This document shows, piece after piece, positions 7,364-16,567 of a DNA stretch of 64,000 bases (the first letter of the stretch is position 1; each line of letters opens with the position of its first letter). The notes under the pieces were generated by a model. The model searched no databases. It was not told where the DNA came from and was given only the letters and a program-made list of their open reading frames with translations. Made by a program: the position numbers and the translations under genes. This DNA is from VKMB-3413 sp041027365 (GTDB lineage Bacteria > Pseudomonadota > Alphaproteobacteria > Rhizobiales > Rhizobiaceae), in contig NZ_JBFTEH010000008.1 of assembly GCF_041027365.1 (NCBI RefSeq), forward strand, positions 1 through 64,000. The letters are read 5' to 3'.

Positions 7364-8530
7364 ATGATCCTCGTCATGCCACGACATCGAAAGCCTGCCC
7401 GCCTTTGGCTTGAGCCCGAACGCCGCTCCCGCGACGGCCGCGTCACAGAAGCGGCTGTCTGGAAGATCAAGGACGGCAAGATCCGCATCTCGACGGGCTG
7501 CCACGCCGACAACCATGCCGGTGCCGAGGCAGCACTGCAGGCGTATCTAGCGAAGCGCCACGCCGACGCCGAGCCCGTCAGAGACAAGGCAGCGGCTGAC
7601 ACTGCGATCGCGGACGTCGTCCGGCACTATGTCGAGAATCGCAGCGACCGGATCTCCGACCCAGACCTCCTTCTCTACCGCGCCGGCCGCCTGACGGAAT
7701 TCTGGGGCGATCGCAGCCTCGCGGACATCGATGGCCGGACATGCCGGGAATACGCGAAGTGGCGCGGGTCAGAGCCTTCCGCTCGGCGCGAACTTGAGGA
7801 CCTCCGCGCCGCGATCCGGCTCTACGCTGCGGACGGCCTCTGTCGCGAGAACGTCGTCGTGACGACGCCGGGGAAGCCGCAAAGCCGAACAGACTTCCTC
7901 ACTCGCGACCAAGCGGCCGCCCTTATCTGGTACCTCTGGAAGACTCGCGAGAAGCAGCATGGGCGGGAGACGAAGCGCTTCCCACTCCGCCACATCGTCG
8001 GCTTCGTCCTCGTCGGCATCTATACGGGCACTCGCAGCCGCAGGATCTGGACCGCGTCCTTCGAACGGGAGGAGGGGCTTCCCTGGCTCGACCTCGACGG
8101 CGGCGTCTTCTATCGGGCCGCTCAGGGCGAATCAGTGTCGCCGACGAAAAGGGCAGGGTCCGTGCGCATTCCGCCGCGACTTCTCGCCTTCCTCCGCATG
8201 TGGCGGCGAGGCCCGCTCGTCGAAGGCGTCCGCCGGCCGCGGCGGTACCTCGTCGAGTATCGGGGGAAGCCGTCTGATCCGAAGAAGGCGCTCGCCCGGG
8301 CGATGGACGAGGTCTACGGGGAGGGGCACCCCTATGTCCGGCACACCCTGCGCCACACCTGCGCAACGTGGCTGATGTGGAGCGGCGAGGATATCGGCGA
8401 CATCGCGAGCTACCTGTCGATGACACGGGACGTGCTCCTGAAGGTCTACGGCCACGAACATCCCGACGCGGATCGCGACGTCGGCCTGGCGTTCAACCGG
8501 CGCGCCGGCCGGCGGAAGAAGGCGTCGTGA
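7364..8530 (+). CDS. int: Tyrosine recombinase (phage-type integrase)
   Basis: Site-specific recombinase for integration and excision of the element. The catalytic domain shows the family residues: arginine in YTGTRSRRI (~residue 225), the HxxR box HTLRHTCATWLM (~327-338), and the nucleophile tyrosine in LKVYGHEHPD (~363). Residues ~75-165 form the core-binding domain. Length, 388 residues, is normal. The start may be ATG 7364 (GGGGA upstream) or ATG 7376, giving MPRHRKPARLWL, which resembles the usual start of relatives. The gene points toward tRNA-Val 74 bp downstream, its presumed attachment site. It appears intact, so the element could still be mobile. Confidence 0.88.
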   Translation: MILVMPRHRKPARLWLEPERRSRDGRVTEAAVWKIKDGKIRISTGCHADNHAGAEAALQAYLAKRHADAEPVRDKAAADTAIADVVRHYVENRSDRISDPDLLLYRAGRLTEFWGDRSLADIDGRTCREYAKWRGSEPSARRELEDLRAAIRLYAADGLCRENVVVTTPGKPQSRTDFLTRDQAAALIWYLWKTREKQHGRETKRFPLRHIVGFVLVGIYTGTRSRRIWTASFEREEGLPWLDLDGGVFYRAAQGESVSPTKRAGSVRIPPRLLAFLRMWRRGPLVEGVRRPRRYLVEYRGKPSDPKKALARAMDEVYGEGHPYVRHTLRHTCATWLMWSGEDIGDIASYLSMTRDVLLKVYGHEHPDADRDVGLAFNRRAGRRKKAS

Positions 8531-8604
8531 GGCGTTTCGGTCGGGATATCGGTCGGGGGACAGACCGGCCGTTTCGCAAGAACGGCCTAAGTATCTGAAA
8601 GGTT

Positions 8605-8630
8605 TGGTGGGCGCGACAGGGATCGAACCT
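8605..8630. other. Presumed attachment site (attR side) in the tRNA-Val 3' end
   Basis: Integrases next to a tRNA normally recombine within its T arm and 3' end. The tRNA is complete here, so the element carried a replacement 3' half. The matching second copy should lie at the other end of the element beyond position 1; I did not find it inside the window. Confidence 0.45.
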
Positions 8631-8679
8631 GTGACCCCTTCGGTGTGAACGAAGTGCTCTCCCGCTGAGCTACGCGCCC
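8605..8679 (-). tRNA. tRNA-Val (anticodon CAC)
   Basis: Minus-strand sequence folds as a complete cloverleaf: acceptor GGGCGCG/CGCGCCC, D arm GCTC/GAGC, anticodon stem CTTCG/CGAAG with loop TTCACAC (anticodon CAC), T arm ACAGG/CCTGT with TTCGATC loop, and an encoded CCA. It serves as integration target of the adjacent element. Confidence 0.95.
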
Positions 8680-8842
8680 GACCGTGGTGGCGGATCCGCC
8701 ACCCACGAGGTGCCGCGATATAGGGCAGTCCTGCAGGATTCGTCAACCGGGTCGATCGCCGCATTCGAGCACCGTCCGGCGCGGCCTCGCGCGCCTCGCG
8801 CCGTGCGGCCGCGGAAGGTCGCCGCCGCTCCCGTCGCGGCGG

Positions 8843-9628
8843 TCAGGGTTTGCTGGCCGCCGCTTCGATGAGTCGCGTCGCGCATGCGGCATCGAGCGCG
8901 GCGTAGTCCTCGATGACCAGCGTCGCCCTGGCGCGCGCTGCCGCGTCCGGGGCATAGCCGAAGTCGACGAGAACCGAGGGGATGCCGGCCGCGGCCGCGG
9001 CATCGATGTCCGTGGCCGTGTCGCCGACCATCAGCGCGGCCGTGGCAGCGCCGCCGGCCCGCGCCAGGGTCTCGGTGAGATGCGAAGGGTCCGGTTTCTT
9101 CCGGGCGACGGTGTCGGCGCCGCAGATTGCTGCGAACCGATCCTTCAGCCGCAGTTCCGCGAGCAGGAGATCGGCGAGGCGCTCCGACTTGTTGGTGCAG
9201 ACGGCGAGGGTGAAGCGGCCGGCGGCCAGCCGGTCCAGCGCGGCGACGGCGCCGGGGAAGGGCCGCGACTGCTGCGCGATGTTCTCGGCATAATGCGCGA
9301 GGAAGCAGGCGACCTGATCCTCCATCTCGGCATCGGTGAGCGGCAGGCCGAGCCGGCGATAGGCTTCGCGCAGCATGACGCGCGAGCCGTGGCCGGCATG
9401 CGGGCGCACCAGAGCGAGGTCGGTCGGCGGAAGGTTCCTGCGCTGCAGGCATTGATTGAGGCTGGCCGCGAGGTCCGGCGCGGTATCCACGAGGGTGCCG
9501 TCGAGATCGAAGACGACGACCGGCCTCGATGCCCCGGTGTCCGCCGAATCGTCCGTGGCTGCGCGCTCTGGCGGAGCTGTTCCCGGCAAGAAGGACTCCT
9601 TGCGGCACCGGCGCGTCCGGAAACCCAT
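8843..9628 (-). CDS. gph: Phosphoglycolate phosphatase, HAD family
   Basis: Hydrolyses 2-phosphoglycolate formed in DNA repair and oxygenase side reactions. HAD motif I is VVVFDLDGTLVDT (nucleophile and acid Asp), motif II is CTNKS, motif III lysine is in ARKKPDPSH, and motif IV is VGDTATDIDAAAAAG. The cap domain between motifs I and II is the helical type expected for Gph. The N-terminal ~33 residues before motif I are low in conservation, so translation may begin at a later codon. It lies downstream of tRNA-Cys on the same strand. Other HAD phosphatases of this subfamily cannot be fully excluded. Confidence 0.85.
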   Translation of the reverse strand: MGFRTRRCRKESFLPGTAPPERAATDDSADTGASRPVVVFDLDGTLVDTAPDLAASLNQCLQRRNLPPTDLALVRPHAGHGSRVMLREAYRRLGLPLTDAEMEDQVACFLAHYAENIAQQSRPFPGAVAALDRLAAGRFTLAVCTNKSERLADLLLAELRLKDRFAAICGADTVARKKPDPSHLTETLARAGGAATAALMVGDTATDIDAAAAAGIPSVLVDFGYAPDAAARARATLVIEDYAALDAACATRLIEAAASKP

Positions 9629-9648
9629 TCAGCGCTTTCAGGGAGAGA

Positions 9649-9722
9649 TGGAGGCCTCGGCCGGAATCGAACCGGCGTGCAAGGATTTGCAGTCCTCTGC
9701 GTAACCACTCCGCCACGAGGCC
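9649..9722 (-). tRNA. tRNA-Cys (anticodon GCA)
   Basis: Minus strand: acceptor GGCCTCG/CGAGGCC, anticodon stem AGGA/TCCT with loop CTGCAAA (anticodon GCA), T arm GCCGG/CCGGC with TTCGATT, encoded CCA. It starts 21 bases upstream of the gph frame and is on the same strand. Confidence 0.95.
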
Positions 9723-9912
9723 CCGTCGCCGCTGTACGTACTGAGATCGCGGCGGTTTCGCAAGGGGGGCGGATCGGCTCGCGGCCGGCGCGTGACAATG
9801 CGATGAACCCGCGGCGCCGGAACGGGTCCTCAGCGCGAGACGCCGCCAGCTTGCGCCGTGCGGGCGGCCCGATTAAGGAACTCACACCCCGAAAAGGGGC
9901 CCCTTCGACGCG

Positions 9913-10587
9913 ATGACAGACAGGGATTCGGCAATGGATTTCGAAGCCGCTCGGATCAAGATGGTCGACAACCAGGTCCGCACCACGGATGTGACCAGCC
10001 ACGCGATCCTGCGGGCCTTCCTGCAGGTGCCGCGGGAAGAGTTCGTGCCGGCATCCTGGAAGCCGCTCGCCTACATCGACGAGGACGTGCCGCTCGGCGA
10101 CGGGCGCTTCCTGATGGAGGCCTCGCCCTTCGCCAAGCTGCTGCAGCTCGTGTCGATCGGGCCGGACGATGTCGTCCTCGATGTCGGCTGCGGCACCGGC
10201 TATTCCGCCGCGATCCTCTCGCACCTTGCCGGATCGGTCGTCGCGCTCGAGGAGAACGCGACCCTCGCCGCCAGCGCCAGCGAAACACTCGCGCGACTCG
10301 ACTTCGTCACCTGCGCAGTGGTCGAAGGACCGCTGAACGAGGGTTATCCCTCCGAGGCGCCCTACGACGTGATCGTGTTCGAGGGGGCGGTCGAGACGCT
10401 GCCGGACACCTTCTTCGACCAGCTGCGCAACGGCGGCAGGATGGTGGTGGTCGAAGGCGTCGGCCTCGCCGCCGAAGCCAAGCTCTACATCAAGGACGAC
10501 GAGGGCGTCGTCTCGCAGCGTTTCGGATTCAATTGCGCCATCAAGCCGTTGCCGGGATTCAAGAAGGCCGCCGCGTTCGTCTTCTGA
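9913..10587 (+). CDS. Protein-L-isoaspartate O-methyltransferase family protein
   Basis: SAM-dependent methyltransferase of the PCMT family. Early motif MVDNQVRTTDVTSHAILRAF and VPREEFVP, then SAM-binding motif I LDVGCGTGYSAAIL at ~92-105 and an acidic motif II (VVALEEN). In this order a gene of this type lies upstream of tolC, as here (171 bp gap). The canonical substrate-site region is less conserved than in true Pcm, and a second, different PCMT gene lies at 31573, so the actual substrate is uncertain. Start at ATG 9913, or ATG 9934 (MDFEAARIKM), which is the more usual N-terminus. Confidence 0.8.
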   Translation: MTDRDSAMDFEAARIKMVDNQVRTTDVTSHAILRAFLQVPREEFVPASWKPLAYIDEDVPLGDGRFLMEASPFAKLLQLVSIGPDDVVLDVGCGTGYSAAILSHLAGSVVALEENATLAASASETLARLDFVTCAVVEGPLNEGYPSEAPYDVIVFEGAVETLPDTFFDQLRNGGRMVVVEGVGLAAEAKLYIKDDEGVVSQRFGFNCAIKPLPGFKKAAAFVF

Positions 10588-10664
10588 GCCGGCTTCCTAA
10601 CCGGAGGGGGCGTTGCAGATTTGCCCCGGTTGCCCGGAAATCGCGCCGAAGCTGCCTTCAAACT

Positions 10665-10677
10665 TGAACTTTGTTCA
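10665..10677. promoter_or_regulatory. 13-bp palindrome upstream of tolC
   Basis: TGAACTTTGTTCA is a perfect inverted repeat (TGAAC, TTT, GTTCA) 82 bases before the tolC start, in the position of an operator. It is not the GTTC-N7-GTTC direct repeat of alphaproteobacterial LexA. The regulator is unknown. Confidence 0.35.
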
Positions 10678-10758
10678 TCCGACCTGATCAAGGATGGCGG
10701 TAAAGAAAGCCTCCAGTCCTCGCTCGGGCCGCTTTTGCCCGCCCGCGGACACGGAGAG

Positions 10759-12198
10759 ATGTCGGCTGGAGTCACTGCGTTGCTGAAAACCTTTTCGATC
10801 GCCACACTGCTCGCTGCGAGCACCCTGCTCTCGAGCGCGACGCTCGCCCGGGCGGAAACGCTCGCCGACGCCCTGGCAAAGGCCTACCAGAACAGCCAGA
10901 ACCTGAACGCCACCCGCGCGCAGCTGCGGGCGACCGACGAGAACGTCACGCAGGCGCGCGCCGGGCTGCGCCCGACGGTCAACGCCACCGGCACCGCCAG
11001 CGCCGCCCGCAGTTATACCAACTATGGAGGCGGCATTGCCGACGCGCGGAGCGCGACGAACTCGATCGGCGTCGGTATCCAGATCAACCAAACCATCTTC
11101 GACGGGTTTCAGACGACCAATAACGTCGAGGCCGCCAAGGCGCAGGTGCGCGCCGCCCAGCACAACCTTGCCAATACCGAGGAGAACACGCTGCTGAACG
11201 CCGCGACGGCCTATATGGACGTCCTGCGCGACCGGCAGATCGCGTCGCTCCGCCGGCAGAACCTCGGCTTCCTGAACGAGCAGGTGCGCGCGGCGCGGGC
11301 GCGCTTCGAAGTGGGCGAGGGCACGCGCACGGACGTCGCTCAGGCGCAGTCGCAGCAGGCTCTTGCGACCGCCCTTCTCAACAGTGCGCTGGCCCAGGTC
11401 GCCTCCAGCGAAGCGACCTATTTCCAGGTGATCGGCGACGCGCCGACCAATCTGCGGCCCGGCACCGTGCCGATGAAGGCGCTTCCCGGCTCGATCGCCA
11501 GCGCCTATGCGATCGCGCAGCGCGAGCATCCGGCGATCCTCGCGAATCTCGCGGCGGTCGACGCGGCCGCCTTCCAGGTGAAGTCTGCAGAAGGAGCGCT
11601 CCTGCCGTCGCTCAGCCTGACCGGGCAGGTGCAGGACGCCTATTCGAGCGATACCGCGCATGGCGGTGCCTCCCTGCCGGGCGTGACCCGCACCACCACC
11701 GGCAACCAGATCTCGGCGACCGTCGGCGCGCAGCTGACGATTCCGATCTACCAGGGCGGCCGCACGAGTTCGCTGGTCCGCCAGTACAAGGAGACGCTCG
11801 GCCAGCGCCGGATCGAGGTCGACAGCGCCCGCGACCAGGTCCGCGCCGCGGTGGCGACGCAATGGGCCAACCTGCAGGCCGCCCGCGCCAACATCACCGG
11901 CTATCAGGCGCAGGTTCAGGCAGCCCGGCTGGCGCTGAACGGCGTCATCGAGGAGCGCAATGTCGGCCAGCGCACGACGCTCGACGTCCTGAACGCCCAG
12001 GCCGACGTGATCTCGGCGCAGATCCTGCTGGTCGGCTCGCAGCGCGACGAGGTCGTGGCGGCCTATTCGCTGCTGTCGGCGATCGGCCGGCTGTCCGCGG
12101 GGCGCCTGCATCTCGCCGGCAAGGTCTACAATCCGGACGACCACTACATCGAGGTCCAGGACAAGTGGTACGGCCTGCGCACGCCGGACGGCCGCTGA
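10759..12198 (+). CDS. tolC: TolC-family outer-membrane efflux/secretion channel
   Basis: Trimeric channel-tunnel forming the outer-membrane exit for type I secretion and RND/MFS efflux. The ATG at 10759 follows CGGAGAG and gives a signal peptide (LLKTFSIATLLAASTLLSSA then LARA|ET), so the longer open frame is not used. Two outer-membrane efflux repeats are visible: first AYQNSQNLNATRAQLRATDE with FDGFQTTNNVEAAKAQVRA, second NLAAVDAAAFQVKSAEGALL with IYQGGRTSSLVRQYKETLGQ. The motif GQRTTLDVLNAQADVISAQ near residue 405 is diagnostic. Length 479 is normal. Upstream of popZ and valS, as in related genomes. Confidence 0.92.
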   Translation: MSAGVTALLKTFSIATLLAASTLLSSATLARAETLADALAKAYQNSQNLNATRAQLRATDENVTQARAGLRPTVNATGTASAARSYTNYGGGIADARSATNSIGVGIQINQTIFDGFQTTNNVEAAKAQVRAAQHNLANTEENTLLNAATAYMDVLRDRQIASLRRQNLGFLNEQVRAARARFEVGEGTRTDVAQAQSQQALATALLNSALAQVASSEATYFQVIGDAPTNLRPGTVPMKALPGSIASAYAIAQREHPAILANLAAVDAAAFQVKSAEGALLPSLSLTGQVQDAYSSDTAHGGASLPGVTRTTTGNQISATVGAQLTIPIYQGGRTSSLVRQYKETLGQRRIEVDSARDQVRAAVATQWANLQAARANITGYQAQVQAARLALNGVIEERNVGQRTTLDVLNAQADVISAQILLVGSQRDEVVAAYSLLSAIGRLSAGRLHLAGKVYNPDDHYIEVQDKWYGLRTPDGR

Positions 12199-12380
12199 CC
12201 GAGCGTCCTGTCGACGCGGGACCCCGAATCGGGCGGCTTGTCGTGGCGCCGCCTGAAAGAAATTGGTGAAAATTCCGTTTCGCCGCCGTCCGGGATTCCC
12301 GCGCCGCAACTTCCGACTTAGGCTTCGCGCATGATTCGAGCGGTAGGGCCTTCCTGTCGCGTAATTTGCGGGAGCGCCGA

Positions 12381-13463
12381 ATGAGCAATGCCCTGCCGGT
12401 CCGGGAACAGTCCATGGACGAGATCCTGGCCTCGATCAGACGGATCATCGAGAGCGGTGACGACAGGCTCGGCAAGGCCGGTGCGGCTGCTTCGGGCGGC
12501 GCGTCGGTCGGTGCCGGGCATGCGTCCGCAACCGTGCGGGCCATGCCCCAGCAGGCGGAGCAAGCGGCCGGCAAGGCTGCCGAGGCCGCTCCCGGCCTCG
12601 TCTCACCGGCGACATCGCCCGAGGCGGAATCGATTCGGCCTGCGCCGCAGGCGGACGGACGTGCAGCGATGACCGGTCTTGCTGCCCCGGCGGCCCAGCC
12701 GCAGGCGCGGCCGCGTGCGGCATGGCCTCCGGCGGCGTTGGCCGAGCAGGGAGAAACGCGGGCGCAGGTGACGGGCGAAGACGGCATGGCCGCGATGGCC
12801 GCGGGTGAGACGGACCTGTCGGTGGCGCGCCTGCGGGCCGTTTCGCTCGCCGCAGCCTCTCAGGTGAAGCCGGCCGAGCCGGAACAGATGCCGGAGCCAC
12901 AGGGAGAATCGCCGCGCGAGACGGTGGCGCGGGTCTCTGCGAACACGCCGCATGCGATCCGGCGCAGCGCCGAGCCGGCGGCCGAGTTGCCGGAATGGCC
13001 GTCCGCGGTCGCCGCGAACGATCGGCCGGCCGGTAGCGGCGCCGACGCCTTTCTGGCGGAGTTCGACGAGCAGGAATTTGCGACGGAGCTGCTCGGCAAG
13101 GCCGGGCTGATCGATGCTCCGGACGTCGAGCCGGAGGCTGAGGTCGAGCCGGAGGAGACCGGGGAGGACTTTGACGCCGAGGCGGTTCAGGACCTGTCGG
13201 ACGAGGCGCTCCTCGACGCGGCCGACGAGCCGGTACGGGTCGCTCATGCCCTGATCTCGCAGGAGGCCGGGGCGCGGGTCGCTGCCTCCTTCTCCAGCCT
13301 CGCCGCGACGATCCGCGAGGAGCATCTGCGCGATGTCGATGGCATCGTGCGGGAAATGCTGCGGCCGATGCTGCAGGAATGGCTCGACGACAACCTGCCG
13401 CGCATGGTCGAGCGGCTGGTGCGCGAAGAGATCGAGCGGGTCGCCCGCGGCGGCGCGCGCTGA
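12381..13463 (+). CDS. popZ: PopZ/DUF2497 polar organising protein
   Basis: Starts MSNALPVREQSMDEILASIR, the conserved N-terminal helix of the DUF2497/PopZ family, and ends with the conserved C-terminal helices ISQEAGARVAASFSSLAATI and EMLRPMLQEWLDDNLPRMVE. The ~230 residues between are low-complexity, rich in Ala, Pro and Glu, as in PopZ proteins, which self-assemble into polar matrices that anchor ParB-bound chromosome origins in alphaproteobacteria. At 360 residues it is longer than Caulobacter PopZ because of this linker. Position just before valS is conserved in the order. Confidence 0.85.
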   Translation: MSNALPVREQSMDEILASIRRIIESGDDRLGKAGAAASGGASVGAGHASATVRAMPQQAEQAAGKAAEAAPGLVSPATSPEAESIRPAPQADGRAAMTGLAAPAAQPQARPRAAWPPAALAEQGETRAQVTGEDGMAAMAAGETDLSVARLRAVSLAAASQVKPAEPEQMPEPQGESPRETVARVSANTPHAIRRSAEPAAELPEWPSAVAANDRPAGSGADAFLAEFDEQEFATELLGKAGLIDAPDVEPEAEVEPEETGEDFDAEAVQDLSDEALLDAADEPVRVAHALISQEAGARVAASFSSLAATIREEHLRDVDGIVREMLRPMLQEWLDDNLPRMVERLVREEIERVARGGAR

Positions 13464-13645
13464 TCGCAAGCGCCTGCCGCGCGGGCTTGCCCCGCGGACT
13501 GCGTCGCTCGGGCTGCATCGGCCGGGGCCGGCTCGCCCGCCTCGGCTGCCGCCGTGACGGAGGCGACGGCGCGGCACTTCGTTGACAGCGCCGAAACGGA
13601 GGCGCTAACCGGATGGCGACGCAAGCAATCGCCTTCTGGACAATC

Positions 13646-16567
13646 ATGATCGACAAGACCTACGACGCCGCCGCCATCGAGCCGCGCATCGCCGCCCGCT
13701 GGGATCAGGCAAACGCCTTTGCCGCCGGCGCCGGGGCCAAGGACGGCGCCGAACCGTTCTCGATCGTCATTCCGCCGCCCAATGTCACCGGCTCGCTCCA
13801 TATGGGGCATGCGCTGAACGACACGCTGCAGGACATCCTCGTGCGCTTCGAGCGCATGCGCGGCAAGAACGTGCTGTGGCAGCCGGGGCTGGATCACGCC
13901 GGCATCGCGACGCAGATGGTCGTCGAGCGGCAGATGGCGGCGTCCGGCGAGAACGTCACGCGACGCCAACTCGGCCGCGAGGGCTTCATCGAGCGCGTCT
14001 GGAAGTGGAAGGCCGAATCCGGCGGCGCGATCTCCGGTCAGCTGAGGCGGCTCGGCGCCTCCTGCGACTGGTCGCGCGAGCGCTTCACCATGGACGAGGG
14101 CCTGTCCAGGGCGGTCCTCCACGTCTTCGTCGAACTCTACCGCAAGGGCCTGATCTACAAGGACAAGCGGCTGGTCAACTGGGACCCGAAGTTCGAGACC
14201 GCGATCTCCGACCTGGAAGTCGAGAATCGCGAGACCGCCGGCCATATGTGGCACTTCAAGTATCCGCTGGCGGGCGGCGAGACCTACGAATATGTCGAGA
14301 AGGATGCTGACGGGAACGAGATCCTGCGCGAGACCCGCGACTACATCTCGATCGCGACGACCCGTCCGGAGACCATGCTCGGCGACGGCGCGGTGGCGGT
14401 GCATCCGGACGACGAGCGCTACCGGCCGATCGTCGGCAAGCTCTGCGAGATCCCGGTCGGGCCGAAGGAGCACCGCCGGCTGATCCCGATCATCACCGAC
14501 GAATATCCGGACATGGATTTCGGCTCGGGCGCGGTGAAGATCACCGGCGCGCACGACTTCAACGACTACCAGGTCGCCAAGCGCGGCGGCATTCCGATGT
14601 ACCGGCTGATGGACACGCGCGGCGCGATGCGCTCCGATGGCGCGCCCTATGCCGAGGCGGCCGCGCGGGCGGCGGAGATCGTTCAGTCCGGCTCCCTGCC
14701 GGCGCCGGCGGTGGTCGATGCGATCAACCTTGTGCCCGACGAGTATCGCGGCCTTGACCGCTTCGAGGCGCGCGAGAAGGTGGTCGCCGAGATCGACGCC
14801 GAAGGCCTGATGATCAAGGTCGAGGACAAGCCGATCATGCAGCCCTTCGGCGACCGCTCCGGCGTCGTCATCGAGCCGATGCTGACCGACCAGTGGTTCG
14901 CCGACGCCAAGACGCTGGCCGAGCCGGCGATCGCTGCGGTGCGCGACGGGCGCACCAGGTTCGTGCCGGAGAACTGGTCGAAGACCTATTTCCAGTGGAT
15001 GGAGAACATCGAGCCCTGGTGCATCTCGCGCCAGCTCTGGTGGGGCCACCGCATTCCGGCTTGGTACGGGCCGAAGCGGAGCTCCGGGACGGGCACCGGG
15101 ATCGGCGGCGGCGCGCCCGCTGCGGATCAGCCGCTGGAGACGGAGACCTTCGTCGCGCGTTCGGAGGCCGATGCGCTTGCCGCTGCCGCGGACTACTACG
15201 GCGCGGAGGTCGGGATCGCCGAGGATGCGCGGGACGCGGCGGGCCGCCAGGACGGCGTCGTCCGCATCTGGCGCGACGAGGACGTGCTCGACACCTGGTT
15301 CTCCTCGGCGCTCTGGCCGTTCTCGACGCTCGGCTGGCCGGACGAGACGCCGGAGCTGAAGACCTACTACCCGACCTCCGTCCTCGTCACCGGCTTCGAC
15401 ATCATCTTCTTCTGGGTCGCCAGGATGATGATGATGGGCCTGGAATTCATGGACGCGGCGCCGTTCGCGACCGTCTACGTCCATGCGCTCGTCCGCGACA
15501 AGAACGGCGCCAAGATGTCGAAGTCGAAGGGCAATGTCGTCGACCCGCTCGACCTCATCGACGAGTATGGCGCGGACGCCCTGCGCTTCACGCTGGCGAT
15601 CATGGCGGCGCAGGGGCGCGACGTGAAGCTCGACCCGCAGCGAATCGCCGGCTACCGCAACTTCGGCACCAAGCTGTGGAACGCCACGCGCTTCGCCGAG
15701 ATGAACGGCGCCGTCCATGGCGTCGCCGTCGATCCCGCCGCGCTGACCCAGCCGCTGAACCGCTGGATCGTCACCGAACTCGGCCGTGCCATCGCCGAGA
15801 CGAACGCGGCGCTTCAGACCTATCGCTTCAACGATGCGGCAGCGACGCTCTACCGCTTCGTCTGGAACCTCTTCTGCGACTGGTATGTCGAGCTGGCCAA
15901 GCCGACGCTGATGGGCGAGGATCAGGCCGCGGCGGACGAGGTGCGGCGGGTGATGGGCTTCGTGCTCGACCGGATCTACGCGCTGCTGCATCCCTTCATG
16001 CCCTTCGTGACCGAAGAGCTCTGGGCGACGACCGTGGAGAGCCGGCCGGGCCTCCTGTGCCATGCCGAGTGGCCGGCGCTCGACTTTGCCGATGCCGACG
16101 CCGCCGACGACATCAACTGGCTGATCGACCTCGTCAGCGCGGTCCGCTCGGTGCGCGCCGAGATGAACGTGCCGGCGGGGGCCACGGCCTCGCTCCTGGC
16201 GATCCAGGCGGACCCGCAGACGCTGGCGCGAATCGAGCGGCATGCGGCGGCGCTGCAGCGGCTTGCACGCCTCGGCGGTGTCGAATCGGCGGACAGCCCG
16301 CCGGCCCAGTCGGCCCAGATCGTCGTCGCCGGCGTCACCTTCGCGCTGCCCCTCAAGGGGATGATCGACATCGCTGCGGAGCGGGCGCGACTGACCAAGG
16401 CGCATCAGAAGGCGCTCGGCGAGATCGCGCGAATCGACAAGAAGCTCGCCAACGAGAAGTTCGTCGCCAACGCGCCTGAAGAGGTCGTCAACGAGGAGCG
16501 GGCCAAGCGGGAAGCCTATCGGCTGGAGGGCGAAAAGCTCGCTGCGGCGCTCGAAAGCCTGAGCTGA
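13646..16567 (+). CDS. valS: Valyl-tRNA synthetase
   Basis: Charges tRNA-Val with valine. Class I signature HIGH appears as PPPNVTGSLHMGHALND (~residue 45-60) and KMSKS as NGAKMSKSKGNVVDP (~620). The editing domain lies between (TTRPETMLGDGAVAVHPDD). The C-terminal ~65 residues (MIDIAAERARLTKAHQKALG on) are the coiled-coil tRNA-binding arm. ATG 13646 gives MIDKTYDAAAIEPRIAARW, the usual N-terminus; the frame is open to ATG 13613. A ~50-residue stretch around 480-530 (GTGTGIGGGAPAADQPLETE) is an insertion of low complexity. About 973 residues. Confidence 0.96.
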   Translation: MIDKTYDAAAIEPRIAARWDQANAFAAGAGAKDGAEPFSIVIPPPNVTGSLHMGHALNDTLQDILVRFERMRGKNVLWQPGLDHAGIATQMVVERQMAASGENVTRRQLGREGFIERVWKWKAESGGAISGQLRRLGASCDWSRERFTMDEGLSRAVLHVFVELYRKGLIYKDKRLVNWDPKFETAISDLEVENRETAGHMWHFKYPLAGGETYEYVEKDADGNEILRETRDYISIATTRPETMLGDGAVAVHPDDERYRPIVGKLCEIPVGPKEHRRLIPIITDEYPDMDFGSGAVKITGAHDFNDYQVAKRGGIPMYRLMDTRGAMRSDGAPYAEAAARAAEIVQSGSLPAPAVVDAINLVPDEYRGLDRFEAREKVVAEIDAEGLMIKVEDKPIMQPFGDRSGVVIEPMLTDQWFADAKTLAEPAIAAVRDGRTRFVPENWSKTYFQWMENIEPWCISRQLWWGHRIPAWYGPKRSSGTGTGIGGGAPAADQPLETETFVARSEADALAAAADYYGAEVGIAEDARDAAGRQDGVVRIWRDEDVLDTWFSSALWPFSTLGWPDETPELKTYYPTSVLVTGFDIIFFWVARMMMMGLEFMDAAPFATVYVHALVRDKNGAKMSKSKGNVVDPLDLIDEYGADALRFTLAIMAAQGRDVKLDPQRIAGYRNFGTKLWNATRFAEMNGAVHGVAVDPAALTQPLNRWIVTELGRAIAETNAALQTYRFNDAAATLYRFVWNLFCDWYVELAKPTLMGEDQAAADEVRRVMGFVLDRIYALLHPFMPFVTEELWATTVESRPGLLCHAEWPALDFADADAADDINWLIDLVSAVRSVRAEMNVPAGATASLLAIQADPQTLARIERHAAALQRLARLGGVESADSPPAQSAQIVVAGVTFALPLKGMIDIAAERARLTKAHQKALGEIARIDKKLANEKFVANAPEEVVNEERAKREAYRLEGEKLAAALESLS

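Larger units (their letters stand above)
1..8605. mobile_element. Right-hand part of an integrated element (island) ending at tRNA-Val
   Basis: A tyrosine recombinase gene (7364-8530) points at and lies 74 bp from the 3' end of tRNA-Val (8605-8679), the usual layout of tRNA-targeting integrative elements. Everything to its left in the window is accessory: IS remnants, a ribbon-helix-helix-like gene, overlapping small genes and unrecognised proteins. Immediately right of the tRNA, ordinary chromosomal genes resume. I see no second copy of the tRNA 3' end between 1 and 8600, so the left boundary is outside the window. Whether it is a decayed prophage or another type of element cannot be told; no capsid, terminase or conjugation gene is visible. 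Confidence 0.7.

Noticed and set aside
10665..10677. LexA box
   Set aside because: Alphaproteobacterial LexA sites are GTTC-N7-GTTC direct repeats; this is an inverted repeat with a 3-base centre.
13244..16405. 1053-codon open frame opposite valS
   Set aside because: Arg/Asp/Gly-biased shadow of a GC-rich gene in the reverse frame; valS with all its motifs explains the region. The same applies to the long reverse frames at 27525-30683, 35188-38484 and 50107-52854, and the forward shadow at 45465-47966.
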